DNA of 64,000 nt from Desulfobacterium sp. (GCA_030145245.1 JAQYWC010000001.1:124001-188000), one strand, 5' to 3'; positions 27,792 to 36,806 are shown, counted from the stretch's first letter. The notes: generated from the sequence alone by a model not told the origin. Made by a program: numbers and translations.

Positions 27792-28925
27792 ATGAGTAAA
27801 ACCCCATTTGAAAGCGCCACCATCGGCGGCATCAAGGTTAAAAACAGAATCTTCCGGTCGGCGACCCATGAAAGCACAGCGCTTCCTGGCGGTGGTGTCA
27901 GCGAGGCAATCACCGACATGTACCGGGACCTGGCCAAAGGGGAGGTGGGCTTGATCATTACCGGGTATATGAGTTTCTCAAAGGAGGATAACCCCTCCGG
28001 GTCAACGGTTTTGATTGGCGATGATTCGGCTGTTCCAGGGCTGAAGGAGTTGACGGAAACGGTTCACCAGGGAGGCAGCCGGATTGTCACCCAGCTTGCC
28101 CATGTGGGATCCCAGTTGACCCACCCGCCAACGGGAGCGATTTTCGCTCCGTCTGATGTGGTGGACCCTGTTAATGGCATTAAACCGGAACCGTTCTCCA
28201 GGGAGCAGATTCAGACCCTGGTCAAAGAGTTCGGGGATGCCGCCGTCCGGGCAAAGGCGGCCGGGTTTGACGGGGTACAGATCCATGGTGCCCATGGTTA
28301 CCTGATCAGCAAGTTTTTAAGCCCTGAATTCAATCGGAGAGAGGATGAATACGGGGGGACCCCGGAAAAAAATGTTCGGGTAGCCGTTGATATTCTGAAG
28401 GAGATTAAAGCCAGGTGCGGTGCAGATTACCCTGTATGGATTAAAATGAACTGTTCCGATTTTTTGGCGGAGAATCGGGGACTTGCCTTTGAGGGGGCGC
28501 TTGTGGCGGCCAGGACCCTTGCCGACGCCGGGATCGATGCCATTGAGCTGAGCGGCGGGACTTTTGCGAGTGAGCATACCCCCTGCAGATCCCGGAAGCA
28601 TGTGGCCTATCATCTGGAGTATGCGAAGCGGTTGACCCAGGAGATTGATACGCCGGTGATCCTTGTGGGCGGAATCCGGGAAATAGAAGTCATTGAAAAG
28701 ATTTTGGGGGACACCGATATTGAGGCGATTTCCCTTTCACGTCCCCTTATTCGGGAGCCGGGTCTTGTGGGGCGCTGGAAGGGGGGAGACAGATCCAAGG
28801 CCGCCTGTGTGGCCTGTAACGGTTGTTTCAATCCCACGGGCTGCGTCTGTTTTTTTACCCTGGACGGTGAGGCCAGGGAGGCGCAGAAGCAACGTCTCAA
28901 GCAGCGTTTTGGAAAAAAATCATGA
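27792..28925 (+). CDS. NADH:flavin oxidoreductase, Old Yellow Enzyme family, with C-terminal Cys cluster
   Basis: This second OYE homologue (377 aa) has KNRIFRSATHES, VQIHGAHGYLISKFLSPEFN, RREDEYGGTPEKN and the phosphate-binding region ILVGGIREIEVIE. The C-terminus carries CVACNGCFNPTGCVCFF, four closely spaced Cys that could bind metal or an Fe-S cluster. The first homologue lacks this. AAGGAG precedes the ATG. It is probably co-transcribed with the upstream OYE under the TetR. The two enzymes differ enough to suggest different substrates. Confidence 0.92.
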   Translation: MSKTPFESATIGGIKVKNRIFRSATHESTALPGGGVSEAITDMYRDLAKGEVGLIITGYMSFSKEDNPSGSTVLIGDDSAVPGLKELTETVHQGGSRIVTQLAHVGSQLTHPPTGAIFAPSDVVDPVNGIKPEPFSREQIQTLVKEFGDAAVRAKAAGFDGVQIHGAHGYLISKFLSPEFNRREDEYGGTPEKNVRVAVDILKEIKARCGADYPVWIKMNCSDFLAENRGLAFEGALVAARTLADAGIDAIELSGGTFASEHTPCRSRKHVAYHLEYAKRLTQEIDTPVILVGGIREIEVIEKILGDTDIEAISLSRPLIREPGLVGRWKGGDRSKAACVACNGCFNPTGCVCFFTLDGEAREAQKQRLKQRFGKKS

Positions 28926-29099
28926 GATGCCCCCTGGCACAGCGCATATGGATTTCCTAACGGTGTGTCCACAATCTTTTTGTCCTCCCGGGAAGGGGAA
29001 AGGCGCGGTGGGGTAAACCTCCACACGCGCCTTCCAGGGGGCAGGGGGTAACCCTGGGACGTCACGGGCCGTGGCTCCAGGGCGATGGCATCGGCAGGG
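28926..29099 (+). repeat. Dispersed repeat, copy B (contains a ferredoxin-gene 3' fragment)
   Basis: Positions 28983-29099 match 31246-31364, which cover the last codons and terminator of the ferredoxin gene. On the minus strand copy B still spells PADAIALEPRPVTS but reads past the native stop. Positions 28926-28998 instead match copy C at 25628. The segment is therefore a mosaic left from a duplicated ferredoxin gene end joined to another repeat. It fills the gap between the second OYE gene and the aldo/keto reductase. Confidence 0.75.
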
Positions 29100-29137
29100 G
29101 GTGTACATTGACCCCTGCTTTTTTTAAACTTGTAGAT

Positions 29138-30130
29138 TTATTTGGAGACCCCTTTCATGCCTTCCGATGGATAACGGTCTCCGGATATTGCCTCTACGGT
29201 AAAAATGTTTTCCAGGTAGTTTCTATCTGTTGAAGATAAAGGCAAATCAATTGATCCCAGGTTAGCTTCAAGATATTGGATCCTCCGTGTTCCGGGGATG
29301 GGTACAATATCATCACCCTGTGCCATGACCCAGGAGAGGGCAATCTGGGCAGGCGTGCAACCCTTCTCTTCTGCAAGTTTCTTTACAGAGTTCACCAGTT
29401 CCAGATTCCGATTCAGATTTCCTCCCTGAAAACGTGGCGATTTACGTCTGAAATCATTTTGATCAAGACTGTCAGTGGTTGTTATTGAACCGGTAAGAAA
29501 TCCCCTGCCCAGGGGGCTGTATGGAACAACCGTAACTCCAAGTTTCCGGCATGTTTCAAGAACTCCGTTTGTTTCAATATTCCTGGTCCAGAGGGAATAT
29601 TCACTTTGAACTGCAGAAACCGGATGGATTTTGTGAGCAGCCCTTAGCTGTTCGCCTGAAACCTCACTCAGGCCGATTGCCCTGATTTTTCCCTCCTTCA
29701 CCAAGCTTGCAAGCTCTGTCATCATTGCTTCAATACTATGGTCCGGGTTCAAACGGTGGGCATAATACAGATCGATACAATCTATCCCAAGACGCTTTAA
29801 AGAAGCTTCACATGCGGAGCGGACATATTCAGGGCTATTATCAAGACTACGTTCGTAAGCCCCCTTTTCTTTTCGTACAATACCGAATTTTGTCGCTATG
29901 ACAATACTCTCCCGCCTGCCTTTCATGAATTTGCCTAAAAGTTCCTCATTGTGACCATGTCCATACTGATCTGCCGTATCGAAAAAGTTTACGCCCATTT
30001 CAAGGGCATGCTCCAATATCTTGATGGAGTTTTCATCATCGGACGGACCATAGAATTCGGACATGCCCATGCATCCGAATCCCAAATTAGATAGTTTGAT
30101 ATTTGTATCAGCAAGATTCCTATATTTCAT
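29138..30130 (-). CDS. Aldo/keto reductase
   Basis: This NADPH-dependent reductase of 330 aa has the expected catalytic tetrad: Asp and Tyr in FFDTADQYGHGHNEELLG, Lys in IVIATKFGIV, and His in DLYYAHRLNPD. The C-terminal cofactor segment VPIPGTRRIQYLEANLGS is typical of the AKR11/AKR13-like group. It reduces aldehydes or ketones to alcohols, with the real substrate unknown. It is convergent to the OYE genes. An inverted repeat at 30302 lies in its upstream region. Confidence 0.92.
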   Translation of the reverse strand: MKYRNLADTNIKLSNLGFGCMGMSEFYGPSDDENSIKILEHALEMGVNFFDTADQYGHGHNEELLGKFMKGRRESIVIATKFGIVRKEKGAYERSLDNSPEYVRSACEASLKRLGIDCIDLYYAHRLNPDHSIEAMMTELASLVKEGKIRAIGLSEVSGEQLRAAHKIHPVSAVQSEYSLWTRNIETNGVLETCRKLGVTVVPYSPLGRGFLTGSITTTDSLDQNDFRRKSPRFQGGNLNRNLELVNSVKKLAEEKGCTPAQIALSWVMAQGDDIVPIPGTRRIQYLEANLGSIDLPLSSTDRNYLENIFTVEAISGDRYPSEGMKGVSK

Positions 30131-30509
30131 TTTTAATGCTCCTCTAATTTTTTAGAAAATAATCTATAACTTCGGTTAATTTTACAGGTTCTTCCATTGG
30201 GTTCATAGAACGTTCTTTCTTCAGTTTATGGGTGGTAATTGATGTTTGGCAATACTGGTTAGCTGCCTAGCTATTGTTGCAAAAAAAATATGCACAGATA
30301 ATAGTTAGTGGGCTAACTAATGTCAATCTTTTATTTTCATCCAACTCTTTATTCTATTCAAGCAACTCCATTCAGGGGGCCAGGATCAAGGCTGACTGGG
30401 ACAGATGTGGTCACCGCTATATTTCAGGTATCCTCAACCGGATATTTTGTGATAGATTAGCCCCTTTTGAAAATTATGATCGATAAAATAGACAAATTGG
30501 AGAAATAGA
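30131..30509. promoter_or_regulatory. Divergent intergenic region with a TAGTTAG palindrome
   Basis: The 379-bp AT-rich gap between the aldo/keto reductase and the siroheme-type gene contains TAGTTAG-TGGG-CTAACTA (30302-30319), a perfect 7-bp inverted repeat resembling a TetR/MarR-type operator. No regulator gene sits next to it. Nothing else convincing is visible in the gap. Confidence 0.5.
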
Positions 30510-31136
30510 TTGAAAAGAAACACACCGAATCTTCCAGGAACCCCCATGGGGATTGTATCACCGGATCAGCTTGAAAACATGGCCAGGGTTGCCAGAAAAT
30601 ACAAGGTCGAAACCCTGAAAATCACCACCGGCCAGCACCTGAAAATGCTGGGGGCGGACCCGGATGACCTGCCCCTGATCATGGAGGAACTCGGTGGTAG
30701 CCTTCCTTCAGCCCCCCCCCACGCCAAAGTAGGGCTTCACAATGTCCAGGCTTGTTCCGGCTCACCCCTTTGCAGCTTTGCAAAAGGAGATACCCTGGAA
30801 ATGGGTGAAAGAATCCAAAAAACATTTGCAGACCTTGTGGTACCGGGAAAAATCAAGGTGGCTGTTTCAGGGTGCGCATTCAACTGCTGTGAAGGGTATG
30901 TCCGGGACCTGGGACTTTTTGCCAAAAAATCCGGCTGGACCCTGATCTTCGGAGGAAACGCTGCGTCCAGACCGCGCATCGGGGATGTGATCGCAGACAA
31001 ACTGAGCGATGAAGCAGTGATCCCGTTAATCGAAAAATGTCTTGGTTACTATTGCGACAATGCCAAAAAAGGAGAACGGGCCGGCCATATGGTTGCCCGC
31101 CTGGGAGTGGATAGCCTCCTGCAGGCAGTCAAATAA
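30510..31136 (+). CDS. Small nitrite/sulfite reductase-like siroheme/4Fe-4S protein
   Basis: This 208-aa protein corresponds to the nitrite/sulfite reductase half domain. The cluster and siroheme Cys motifs are present as CSGSPLC (Cx5C) and CAFNC (Cx3C) about 40 residues later, within KVAVSGCAFNCCEGYVRDLG. The ferredoxin-like half domain precedes it (SPDQLENMARVARKYKVETLKIT in pieces). The size matches the small assimilatory-type sulfite reductase-like proteins of anaerobes. The start is a TTG at 30510 with GGAG 9 nt upstream. It is monocistronic. Substrate is uncertain. Confidence 0.85.
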   Translation: MKRNTPNLPGTPMGIVSPDQLENMARVARKYKVETLKITTGQHLKMLGADPDDLPLIMEELGGSLPSAPPHAKVGLHNVQACSGSPLCSFAKGDTLEMGERIQKTFADLVVPGKIKVAVSGCAFNCCEGYVRDLGLFAKKSGWTLIFGGNAASRPRIGDVIADKLSDEAVIPLIEKCLGYYCDNAKKGERAGHMVARLGVDSLLQAVK

Positions 31137-31245
31137 ACGCCCCTCCTGACAGATCCCAGGTCAAACGAGCCTTGCCGTTATTGCCTGGGATCTGCTATTC
31201 GCTACCACATGGGAAGAACCGGCGAAGGATAGGACGTTACTTTAG

Positions 31246-31364
31246 TCCTCCCGGGAAGGGAAAGGCGCGACGGTGGCAAAATACCTTTGCACGCGCCTTC
31301 CAGGGGGCAGGGGGCAACCTAGGACGCCACGGGCCGTGGCTCCAGGGCGATGGCATCGGCAGGG
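31246..31364 (-). repeat. Dispersed repeat, copy A, with hairpin terminator after the ferredoxin gene
   Basis: This segment covers the last 15 ferredoxin codons and the 3' flank. GGAAAGGCGCG (about 31257) can pair with CGCGCCTTCC (about 31293) to form a GC-rich hairpin downstream of the ferredoxin stop, a possible terminator for the AOR operon. The same segment is copied at 28983-29099. Confidence 0.65.
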
Positions 31365-31744
31365 CACTCTGCCACACAGAGCCCGCACCCCAGGCACCTG
31401 CCCATCTCCGCCAGGAGGGGGTACCCATTGGGATCTTTCCCCGCAGGTTTTCCCAGGGCAAGGCAGCCCGTGGGGCATGCATCCAGGCAGATGACACACG
31501 CCATGCAGGTTTTTGTATCAAACACCGGGGCAAGCCAGGCTTTCTTTTTGAGGCGTTGCTGCACAATGCCAAAGGGATCCTGAACCGCCCCGGCCGGGCA
31601 TATTCGGCCACAACTGCCACATTCAATACAAAGTTCCGGGTTCACCCCATGGGGCTGCTTTTTCTCCCCGGAAATGGCACCTGTCGGGCAAATCCGGCGG
31701 CAGCCGCCGCACCCTGTGCACGTCTGGGTTATGATATACGACAT
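31319..31744 (-). CDS. Polyferredoxin with four [4Fe-4S] Cys motifs
   Basis: From the ATG at 31744 (AGGGGAG upstream) the protein has 141 residues and begins MSYIITQTCTGCGGCRRICP. Four ferredoxin motifs are visible: CTGCGGCRRICP, CIECGSCGRICP, CMACVICLDACP and CLGCGLCVAECP. It follows the AOR gene by 13 bp and is probably the dedicated electron carrier or electron-transfer subunit for that tungsten or molybdenum enzyme, as in AorA/AorB-type pairs. The 3' end is part of a repeat found again at 28983. Confidence 0.9.
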   Translation of the reverse strand: MSYIITQTCTGCGGCRRICPTGAISGEKKQPHGVNPELCIECGSCGRICPAGAVQDPFGIVQQRLKKKAWLAPVFDTKTCMACVICLDACPTGCLALGKPAGKDPNGYPLLAEMGRCLGCGLCVAECPADAIALEPRPVAS

Positions 31745-31757
31745 GTTTTCTCTCCCC

Positions 31758-33713
31758 TTACAACCCGGCTTCGAGTTCTTTAATGGTCTCTTCAAAGGGC
31801 TTTCCCGTGAGGGGGTCCCACCCAAACTGGGTCCAGTAATCCTGCATCATCACCTCAATCTCCACACTTCGGCCTTTATTGGCGCCCTTGCTCTGGGCCG
31901 GTCGTCCCAGGGCCCGGTCAGACAGTTTGAAATCTTTTGGTTCAATCCCGTGGCGCACATTAAAGGCCTGGCGCAGGGTCTGCACATTGGCCCCAATGTC
32001 CATGTACTCGTTGGGGGTAAGGGACCAGCCCGTGGCCGCGTTGATCCAATCGAACACCCGGATCCGTCTGGCCCCCAGGAAGGACCCGAAAAGACAGAGC
32101 CCGGTCCCGTTAACCACGTTCATGAACTGGCTGTTGGCAGCCCCCTCCCGTGCCTTTTCTTCATCGGCCTTGTATTTGCTTTTTTTCATGTGGAAAGGAG
32201 GGACCTTGGGGAGGCCGTCCACCACCTGCCACAGTTTGAACATTTCATAATAGAGGCCGGAACCCACGGTATGCTTACCCGGTGAGGGCTCCACGCTGTA
32301 GTGAAGGGCAAACCCGGGGTCGTTCCGGGAGTCGTGCATGGCTGGCTCCTGGCCCCCTGCATGGACTGCAAATGCCCCGGCCCCGTTGCCGATCCGAAGG
32401 GCCGCCTGTTTGACCCCATCGGCCAGAAGGTGGCCTATGCCCTCACGGGCCACCATCTTTTCGATCAGGGAGACAATGGCTTTGCTGTTGCCCCAGGTGA
32501 GCTCAAGGCCATCCGTATCCGCTTTGGTTAGGATCCCTTCCTCATAACATTCAATGGCAAAGGCCACGGCATGACCCGCGCTGATGGAGTCCATGCCCGC
32601 CCGGTTCAAGAGCTCATTGAGGTAAAAGATGGCGTCCACGTCCTTGTTTAAAAGCAGGCCCCCCAAGGCGAGAACCGTCTCGTACTCAGGCTTGTGGGTT
32701 TCCTGGAACTTGCCCTTGGTGGAGCAGATCCCCCCGCATCCCAGGGGGCATGAATAGCAGTGGTACTTCACCTGTTCGCATGAGGTGAACAGATCCGGGT
32801 TGGAGCTGTGGGATTTAAAGATCCCCCAATCCTTGTTTGTCCCCTTCCAGTTTTTGATGGGGGAGTCCCCCATCTCAACGGACATCTGGTTCATGGAGAC
32901 CGTGCCCCATTTTTTCAGCATTATTTTGTAGAGAAGCCCATCCTGGGCCATGACGCTTGGCAACATGCGCATCAACGCCCCGGTTCCGGCCATCATGGCC
33001 GCTGTCATAAAGGGGGGCTGGAACTGCACCCACTTGTTGCAGATGGCGCTGATCCGTTTCATCTCCTTACGGTTGTGGGGCACAATCCGTTTGTTCCCGG
33101 CCAGAACCACCGCTTTTAACCGCTTGGAGCCCATGACCGCGCCCAGGCCTGAGCGGGCAGCCATGCGGCCATTATCCGTAGAAACTCCGGAAATAAGGGA
33201 AACCTTCTCCCCGGCAGGACCAATGCAGGCGATGCCCAGATGGCGGCCCTGCCAGTTTGACCGGAAATGGGCCTCGGTCTCCACCGTGTCTTTGCCCCAT
33301 ACATCCGAGGCATCCCGCAACTCTGTCACCTGGTCGTCAATATAAAGGATCACCGGCGTTTTGCTGATCCCCCGCACAAAGATGCCGTCATACCCGCAAC
33401 GCTTGATGGCGGGAGAGAAGGTGCCCCCGCAATTGGCATCCCCCCACCCGCCGGTGAGGGGCGATTTTCCCACAAGGGTCCACCGGCCGGTGAAGAGGCT
33501 TCCGGTTCCCGTCAGAAGCCCGGAGACAAACCCGAGCATGTTCGCAGGTCCAAGGGGGTCGGCCCCCGGGGGAATATGTTTGTAAAGCATGTACGCCCCA
33601 AGCCCCATGCCCGAGAGGTACTGTTCATATATACGGTCCGGAATCTCTTCTTCGGTGATCTCCCTGGTGTCAAGGTCCACAATCAGAACCCTGCCCATGT
33701 ATCCTGTTCCCAT
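31758..33713 (-). CDS. Aldehyde:ferredoxin oxidoreductase
   Basis: This is a tungsto- or molybdo-bispyranopterin enzyme interconverting aldehydes and carboxylic acids with ferredoxin. The N-terminal domain reads MGTGYMGRVLIVDLDTREI and KSPLTGGWGDANCGGTF. The [4Fe-4S] ligands are CYSCPLGC (CxxCxxxC, about residues 318-325) plus Cys in GTGLCLF near residue 545. I chose the ATG at 33713 because AAGGAG lies just upstream. Earlier ATGs add 19 residues. It sits between two Fe-ADH homologues and a polyferredoxin, so the operon can link alcohol, aldehyde and acid pools. Confidence 0.93.
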   Translation of the reverse strand: MGTGYMGRVLIVDLDTREITEEEIPDRIYEQYLSGMGLGAYMLYKHIPPGADPLGPANMLGFVSGLLTGTGSLFTGRWTLVGKSPLTGGWGDANCGGTFSPAIKRCGYDGIFVRGISKTPVILYIDDQVTELRDASDVWGKDTVETEAHFRSNWQGRHLGIACIGPAGEKVSLISGVSTDNGRMAARSGLGAVMGSKRLKAVVLAGNKRIVPHNRKEMKRISAICNKWVQFQPPFMTAAMMAGTGALMRMLPSVMAQDGLLYKIMLKKWGTVSMNQMSVEMGDSPIKNWKGTNKDWGIFKSHSSNPDLFTSCEQVKYHCYSCPLGCGGICSTKGKFQETHKPEYETVLALGGLLLNKDVDAIFYLNELLNRAGMDSISAGHAVAFAIECYEEGILTKADTDGLELTWGNSKAIVSLIEKMVAREGIGHLLADGVKQAALRIGNGAGAFAVHAGGQEPAMHDSRNDPGFALHYSVEPSPGKHTVGSGLYYEMFKLWQVVDGLPKVPPFHMKKSKYKADEEKAREGAANSQFMNVVNGTGLCLFGSFLGARRIRVFDWINAATGWSLTPNEYMDIGANVQTLRQAFNVRHGIEPKDFKLSDRALGRPAQSKGANKGRSVEIEVMMQDYWTQFGWDPLTGKPFEETIKELEAGL

Positions 33714-33770
33714 AATCACTCCTTGCATGCGGATGTCCGGCCCCAAAGCCAAGGTTTGGGGCGTCATCAT

Positions 33771-35018
33771 TTAAGCGGTTTTTACAAGATCCATGTCGAG
33801 AGGAAGCCCTTCCCAGGCCGTTTCCATCACCATCAGGGCATCCTCAAAATCCAGCTCTTCGGGGTTGTAAAATATGGAGCCGTCCCCCAGGGCGGTTTTG
33901 GCAATGTCAGCAAGCGCCTCCCGGGGAACTGCAGGGGAGCCGTCACGGGTTGTCACCTCTTTGAAACACCGGCTGTGCCTGCCCCCCGTGGCTTTATACA
34001 GGGCTTCGTTGAACTCCCTGAGCCAGGCCACGGTCTTCTCCGCCCGCAGTTCAGGGGGCGTGGCCGCGTAAATGGTTTCGCCGGCAATGGGTAAAAGAAG
34101 TTCTCCGGTCCACGGGCCGCTTTTGTGCATGTTGTACTCCAACCCATAGGGCAAAAGAATTGACATGCACGTTCCATGGGGCACATGACATACCCCACCC
34201 ACAGAGTGCCCCAGGGTATGCACCATTCCCACCATGGAGTTGGAAAATGCAACCCCGGCCAGATTGGCGGCAACGGCAAGGGCCAGGCGCCCCTCTTTGT
34301 CATCCGGTTGATTCACCACAGGGAGCAGATGTTTGGAGATAAGGGAGATGGCCTCCACGGCAAAGGCATCGCTCATGGGGTTTTTGGCAAGGCAGGTGTA
34401 GGCTTCAATGGCATGGGTCATGGCATCCATGCCTGTCGCCGCCGTTAAATGGGGCGGCAGGGTCAGGGTCATACGGGGGTCGAGGATGGCGATGTCGGGA
34501 AGCAGAAAGGGAGAACTGAAGAGTAATTTACGGTTAATGGAAGGGTCATTGATCACAGCCACAAGGGTCACCTCAGACCCTGTTCCAGCTGTTGTGGGAA
34601 CGGCCACCAGGGGTTTCAAGGGACGCTTAAGGACACCGGTTCCAGAAAAATCGAGCAGGCTTTCGGCCTCTTCTGAGACCATAATATTGACCCCTTTGGC
34701 CGTGTCCATCACCGACCCGCCGCCCACGGCAATCAAGGCGTCACAACCCTTGCCGCAATATGCACCGGCAATGCGGTGGACCGTGGTCACATCCGAGTCC
34801 ACGGGTACATCATCCTCCACCGCCACAACCGGCATGTCCGGGGAAAGGGCCTCCTCCACAATGGCCACAAGTCCTGCGGCCACCACCCCTTTGTCTGCAA
34901 TGATCATGGGTTTTGAAGCGCCAAGGTCCCGGAGCAGACCGGGGATGCACTCCAATGCCTGGTGGCTCGCAACGGTTTTCACCCCGCAAAAAAAATCATA
35001 GTAGCCTGGATTGTGCAT
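33771..35018 (-). CDS. Iron-containing alcohol dehydrogenase
   Basis: This 415-aa group III alcohol dehydrogenase has the NAD-binding ALIAVGGGSVMDTAK and PTTAGTGSEVT segments. All four metal ligands are present: Asp and His in GMDAMTHAIEAY and the two His in LGHSVGGVCHVPHG. It should interconvert an alcohol and its aldehyde, the latter being a substrate for the neighbouring AOR. Its ATG overlaps the stop of the upstream ADH homologue by one base, so the two are coupled and may form a heteromer. Substrate unknown. Confidence 0.93.
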   Translation of the reverse strand: MHNPGYYDFFCGVKTVASHQALECIPGLLRDLGASKPMIIADKGVVAAGLVAIVEEALSPDMPVVAVEDDVPVDSDVTTVHRIAGAYCGKGCDALIAVGGGSVMDTAKGVNIMVSEEAESLLDFSGTGVLKRPLKPLVAVPTTAGTGSEVTLVAVINDPSINRKLLFSSPFLLPDIAILDPRMTLTLPPHLTAATGMDAMTHAIEAYTCLAKNPMSDAFAVEAISLISKHLLPVVNQPDDKEGRLALAVAANLAGVAFSNSMVGMVHTLGHSVGGVCHVPHGTCMSILLPYGLEYNMHKSGPWTGELLLPIAGETIYAATPPELRAEKTVAWLREFNEALYKATGGRHSRCFKEVTTRDGSPAVPREALADIAKTALGDGSIFYNPEELDFEDALMVMETAWEGLPLDMDLVKTA

Positions 35019-36262
35019 TATACCACCTCCTGCATATAACTATTTTCCAACATTTCAGGGTGAACCCCGCCCCCTTCGTAGGCGGTCAAAAGCAGGGCCT
35101 CAATCTCCTGGGAATCCCATCCTTCAATGGCTGAGGCAACCCCTTGGCAACACTCCAAAAGACCTTCCCTTGGGATGCCCGCCTCTTCCAAGGTCCGGGG
35201 CAGGCGGGTCTCTGTCGCAAGCCAGATCCGGTTGATCTTCTCCTGCAACAGGGCCAGGCCCGCCTTGGTGCGCTGGGGTTCAGGGGTGGCACAAAGGCGC
35301 TCCATATCCCCCATGGCCCTGAGCATGGACGAGAGATCCCGTCCCTTTTGTTCGTGGGCATGGTTCAAAACCCAGGGTAAAAGCACCCCAGCCAACACCT
35401 CTGCTGAGACCCGGCTTAAAGGGGCCAACGCATTGGCCAGCCCAAAGGTGAGGCTTTTCTTTGCCCCGGGCTCAAGGGAGCCTGCGACAGCCATGGCAGT
35501 CACATGGGCCACCTCCTCCTCCCGGCCTTTTTCCTTGCGGAACCAGCGAAGAGCACCTTTTGGGGGTGTCTCCCGGGGCTGCATCAAGGGGAGCAACCCC
35601 TCCATGACCTGACGAACACTGAGCTGTACATAGGGGCGGATTAAGCCATGGATCTCTCCTTTTTCATAGGGGCACAGGGCCGTGGCCAATGCCCCCAGAC
35701 CCGCTTCAGCCACGGCGTAGGGATCCCGGGAGGAGAGCATGCGCGGATCAATGGCGATGATATTGGGGCTCAGGGCCGTTCCGTTAATCCGTTTCCCCCC
35801 AAGACATGCCCGGGGAGCCGAATCCCCGCACGTGGCATCCAGGGTGGGGACCCAGGCAAAGGGCACTGTTTTTGAAACCGTGCCCCCTTCATGCAACAGC
35901 TCGCGAAGGAGATCTGGGGTGTTGGCTCCAGCGACGGCAAGGCACTTGGCCACGTCCATCACCACTCCACCCCCCACGGCAATGAGGGCATCATATCCCC
36001 CTTCGTGATAATGGGTCCACGCTTCCCGAACCGTTTCCATGGTGGGCGTGGCCTCCATGGCATACACCCCAAAGGTGAGGCCTGATCCCCGAAAGGCATC
36101 TTCCAGGGGGGTCAGTTCCCCATCCGCATCAACGGATTCCAGACAAACCACCATGGGACGCACGGCCCCAAATCCACTGAGGTCATAGGGCAAATGCTCC
36201 ATTGCCCGGGTACCCGCACCAATCTTTGATGGGAAAACAAACTGGGTAACATTCCTATTCAT
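35018..36262 (-). CDS. Fe-ADH family protein lacking all metal ligands
   Basis: The 414-aa protein keeps the family fold and the dinucleotide motif ALIAVGGGVVMDVAK. At the metal site GMDAMTHA of its neighbour becomes GLGALATA (Asp to Gly, His to Thr). The LGH and VPHG His positions become LAN and VSAE (Asn and Ala). All four iron ligands are therefore gone and no standard alcohol dehydrogenase activity is expected. The frame is long and undamaged and the gene is coupled to the active ADH, which points to a conserved structural or regulatory partner rather than a pseudogene. Confidence 0.85.
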   Translation of the reverse strand: MNRNVTQFVFPSKIGAGTRAMEHLPYDLSGFGAVRPMVVCLESVDADGELTPLEDAFRGSGLTFGVYAMEATPTMETVREAWTHYHEGGYDALIAVGGGVVMDVAKCLAVAGANTPDLLRELLHEGGTVSKTVPFAWVPTLDATCGDSAPRACLGGKRINGTALSPNIIAIDPRMLSSRDPYAVAEAGLGALATALCPYEKGEIHGLIRPYVQLSVRQVMEGLLPLMQPRETPPKGALRWFRKEKGREEEVAHVTAMAVAGSLEPGAKKSLTFGLANALAPLSRVSAEVLAGVLLPWVLNHAHEQKGRDLSSMLRAMGDMERLCATPEPQRTKAGLALLQEKINRIWLATETRLPRTLEEAGIPREGLLECCQGVASAIEGWDSQEIEALLLTAYEGGGVHPEMLENSYMQEVV

Positions 36263-36278
36263 TGTGCATGCCTCCTTT

Positions 36279-36806
36279 TTAAATGCCGGTCACAGTTCTC
36301 AGGTAAACCACGCTCCGCCCCAGGATATGACGCCGCCAGGACCAAACCGGGTACCTCTTTACGGCCAGCTTCGCTATCACCTTTGGCAGCAGATAAACCT
36401 GGACAATGTCTAATACCCGGACCACGGCACAGGCCTCGGGCACGCCACCGTCCACAAAAAGCCGTGCCCGGGCATTCGCGGTTGCGGTGCTCTCTTGAAA
36501 CGAAAAGATCATGAAAAAAGCCTGGAGATGCTTGATGGTGAGGTTTAAATCAATGTCCACCCCTTTGCCTTGGCCCAAATACCGGACCTTGCCCCCGGCC
36601 TTTTTTTGAATCACCATGCGAGGCCCTGAAGGGAGTGAGCCCAATGAGAACGTGAACCCGTCCGGCAATGCATCAAATTCTTGTTTTACATCCTTGTCCG
36701 CCTTGGATGCGGCCACAATGGCCCGTCCCACAAACCAGAGCATGACGGCAATATAGAGCCTTTGCACCACCCTGCGTCCCGGCGTAACCTCACGAAAATG
36801 TCCCAT
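36279..36806 (-). CDS. SCP2-like or unknown protein, first gene of the AOR operon
   Basis: From the ATG at 36806 (AAGGAG 5 bp upstream) the protein has 175 residues. The pattern DGFTFSLGSLPSGPRMVI, then VDIDLNLTIKHLQAFFMIF, then ARARLFVDGGVPEACAVVRV resembles sterol-carrier-protein-2-type lipid-binding domains. This is judged by general pattern, not a certain match. The C-terminus is basic. It precedes the ADH homologue by 16 bp and is the promoter-proximal gene of the operon, so a role in binding a hydrophobic alcohol or aldehyde is possible but unproven. Confidence 0.6.
   Translation of the reverse strand: MGHFREVTPGRRVVQRLYIAVMLWFVGRAIVAASKADKDVKQEFDALPDGFTFSLGSLPSGPRMVIQKKAGGKVRYLGQGKGVDIDLNLTIKHLQAFFMIFSFQESTATANARARLFVDGGVPEACAVVRVLDIVQVYLLPKVIAKLAVKRYPVWSWRRHILGRSVVYLRTVTGI

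Noticed and set aside
28610-29065. Minus-strand frame through repeat copy B
   Set aside because: Most of it is antisense to the second OYE gene, and the rest is the ferredoxin-derived fragment reading past its lost stop.
33267-34094. Open frame antisense across the AOR and Fe-ADH genes (275 codons)
   Set aside because: It overlaps two well-supported genes and their junction, and its sequence shows no domain.
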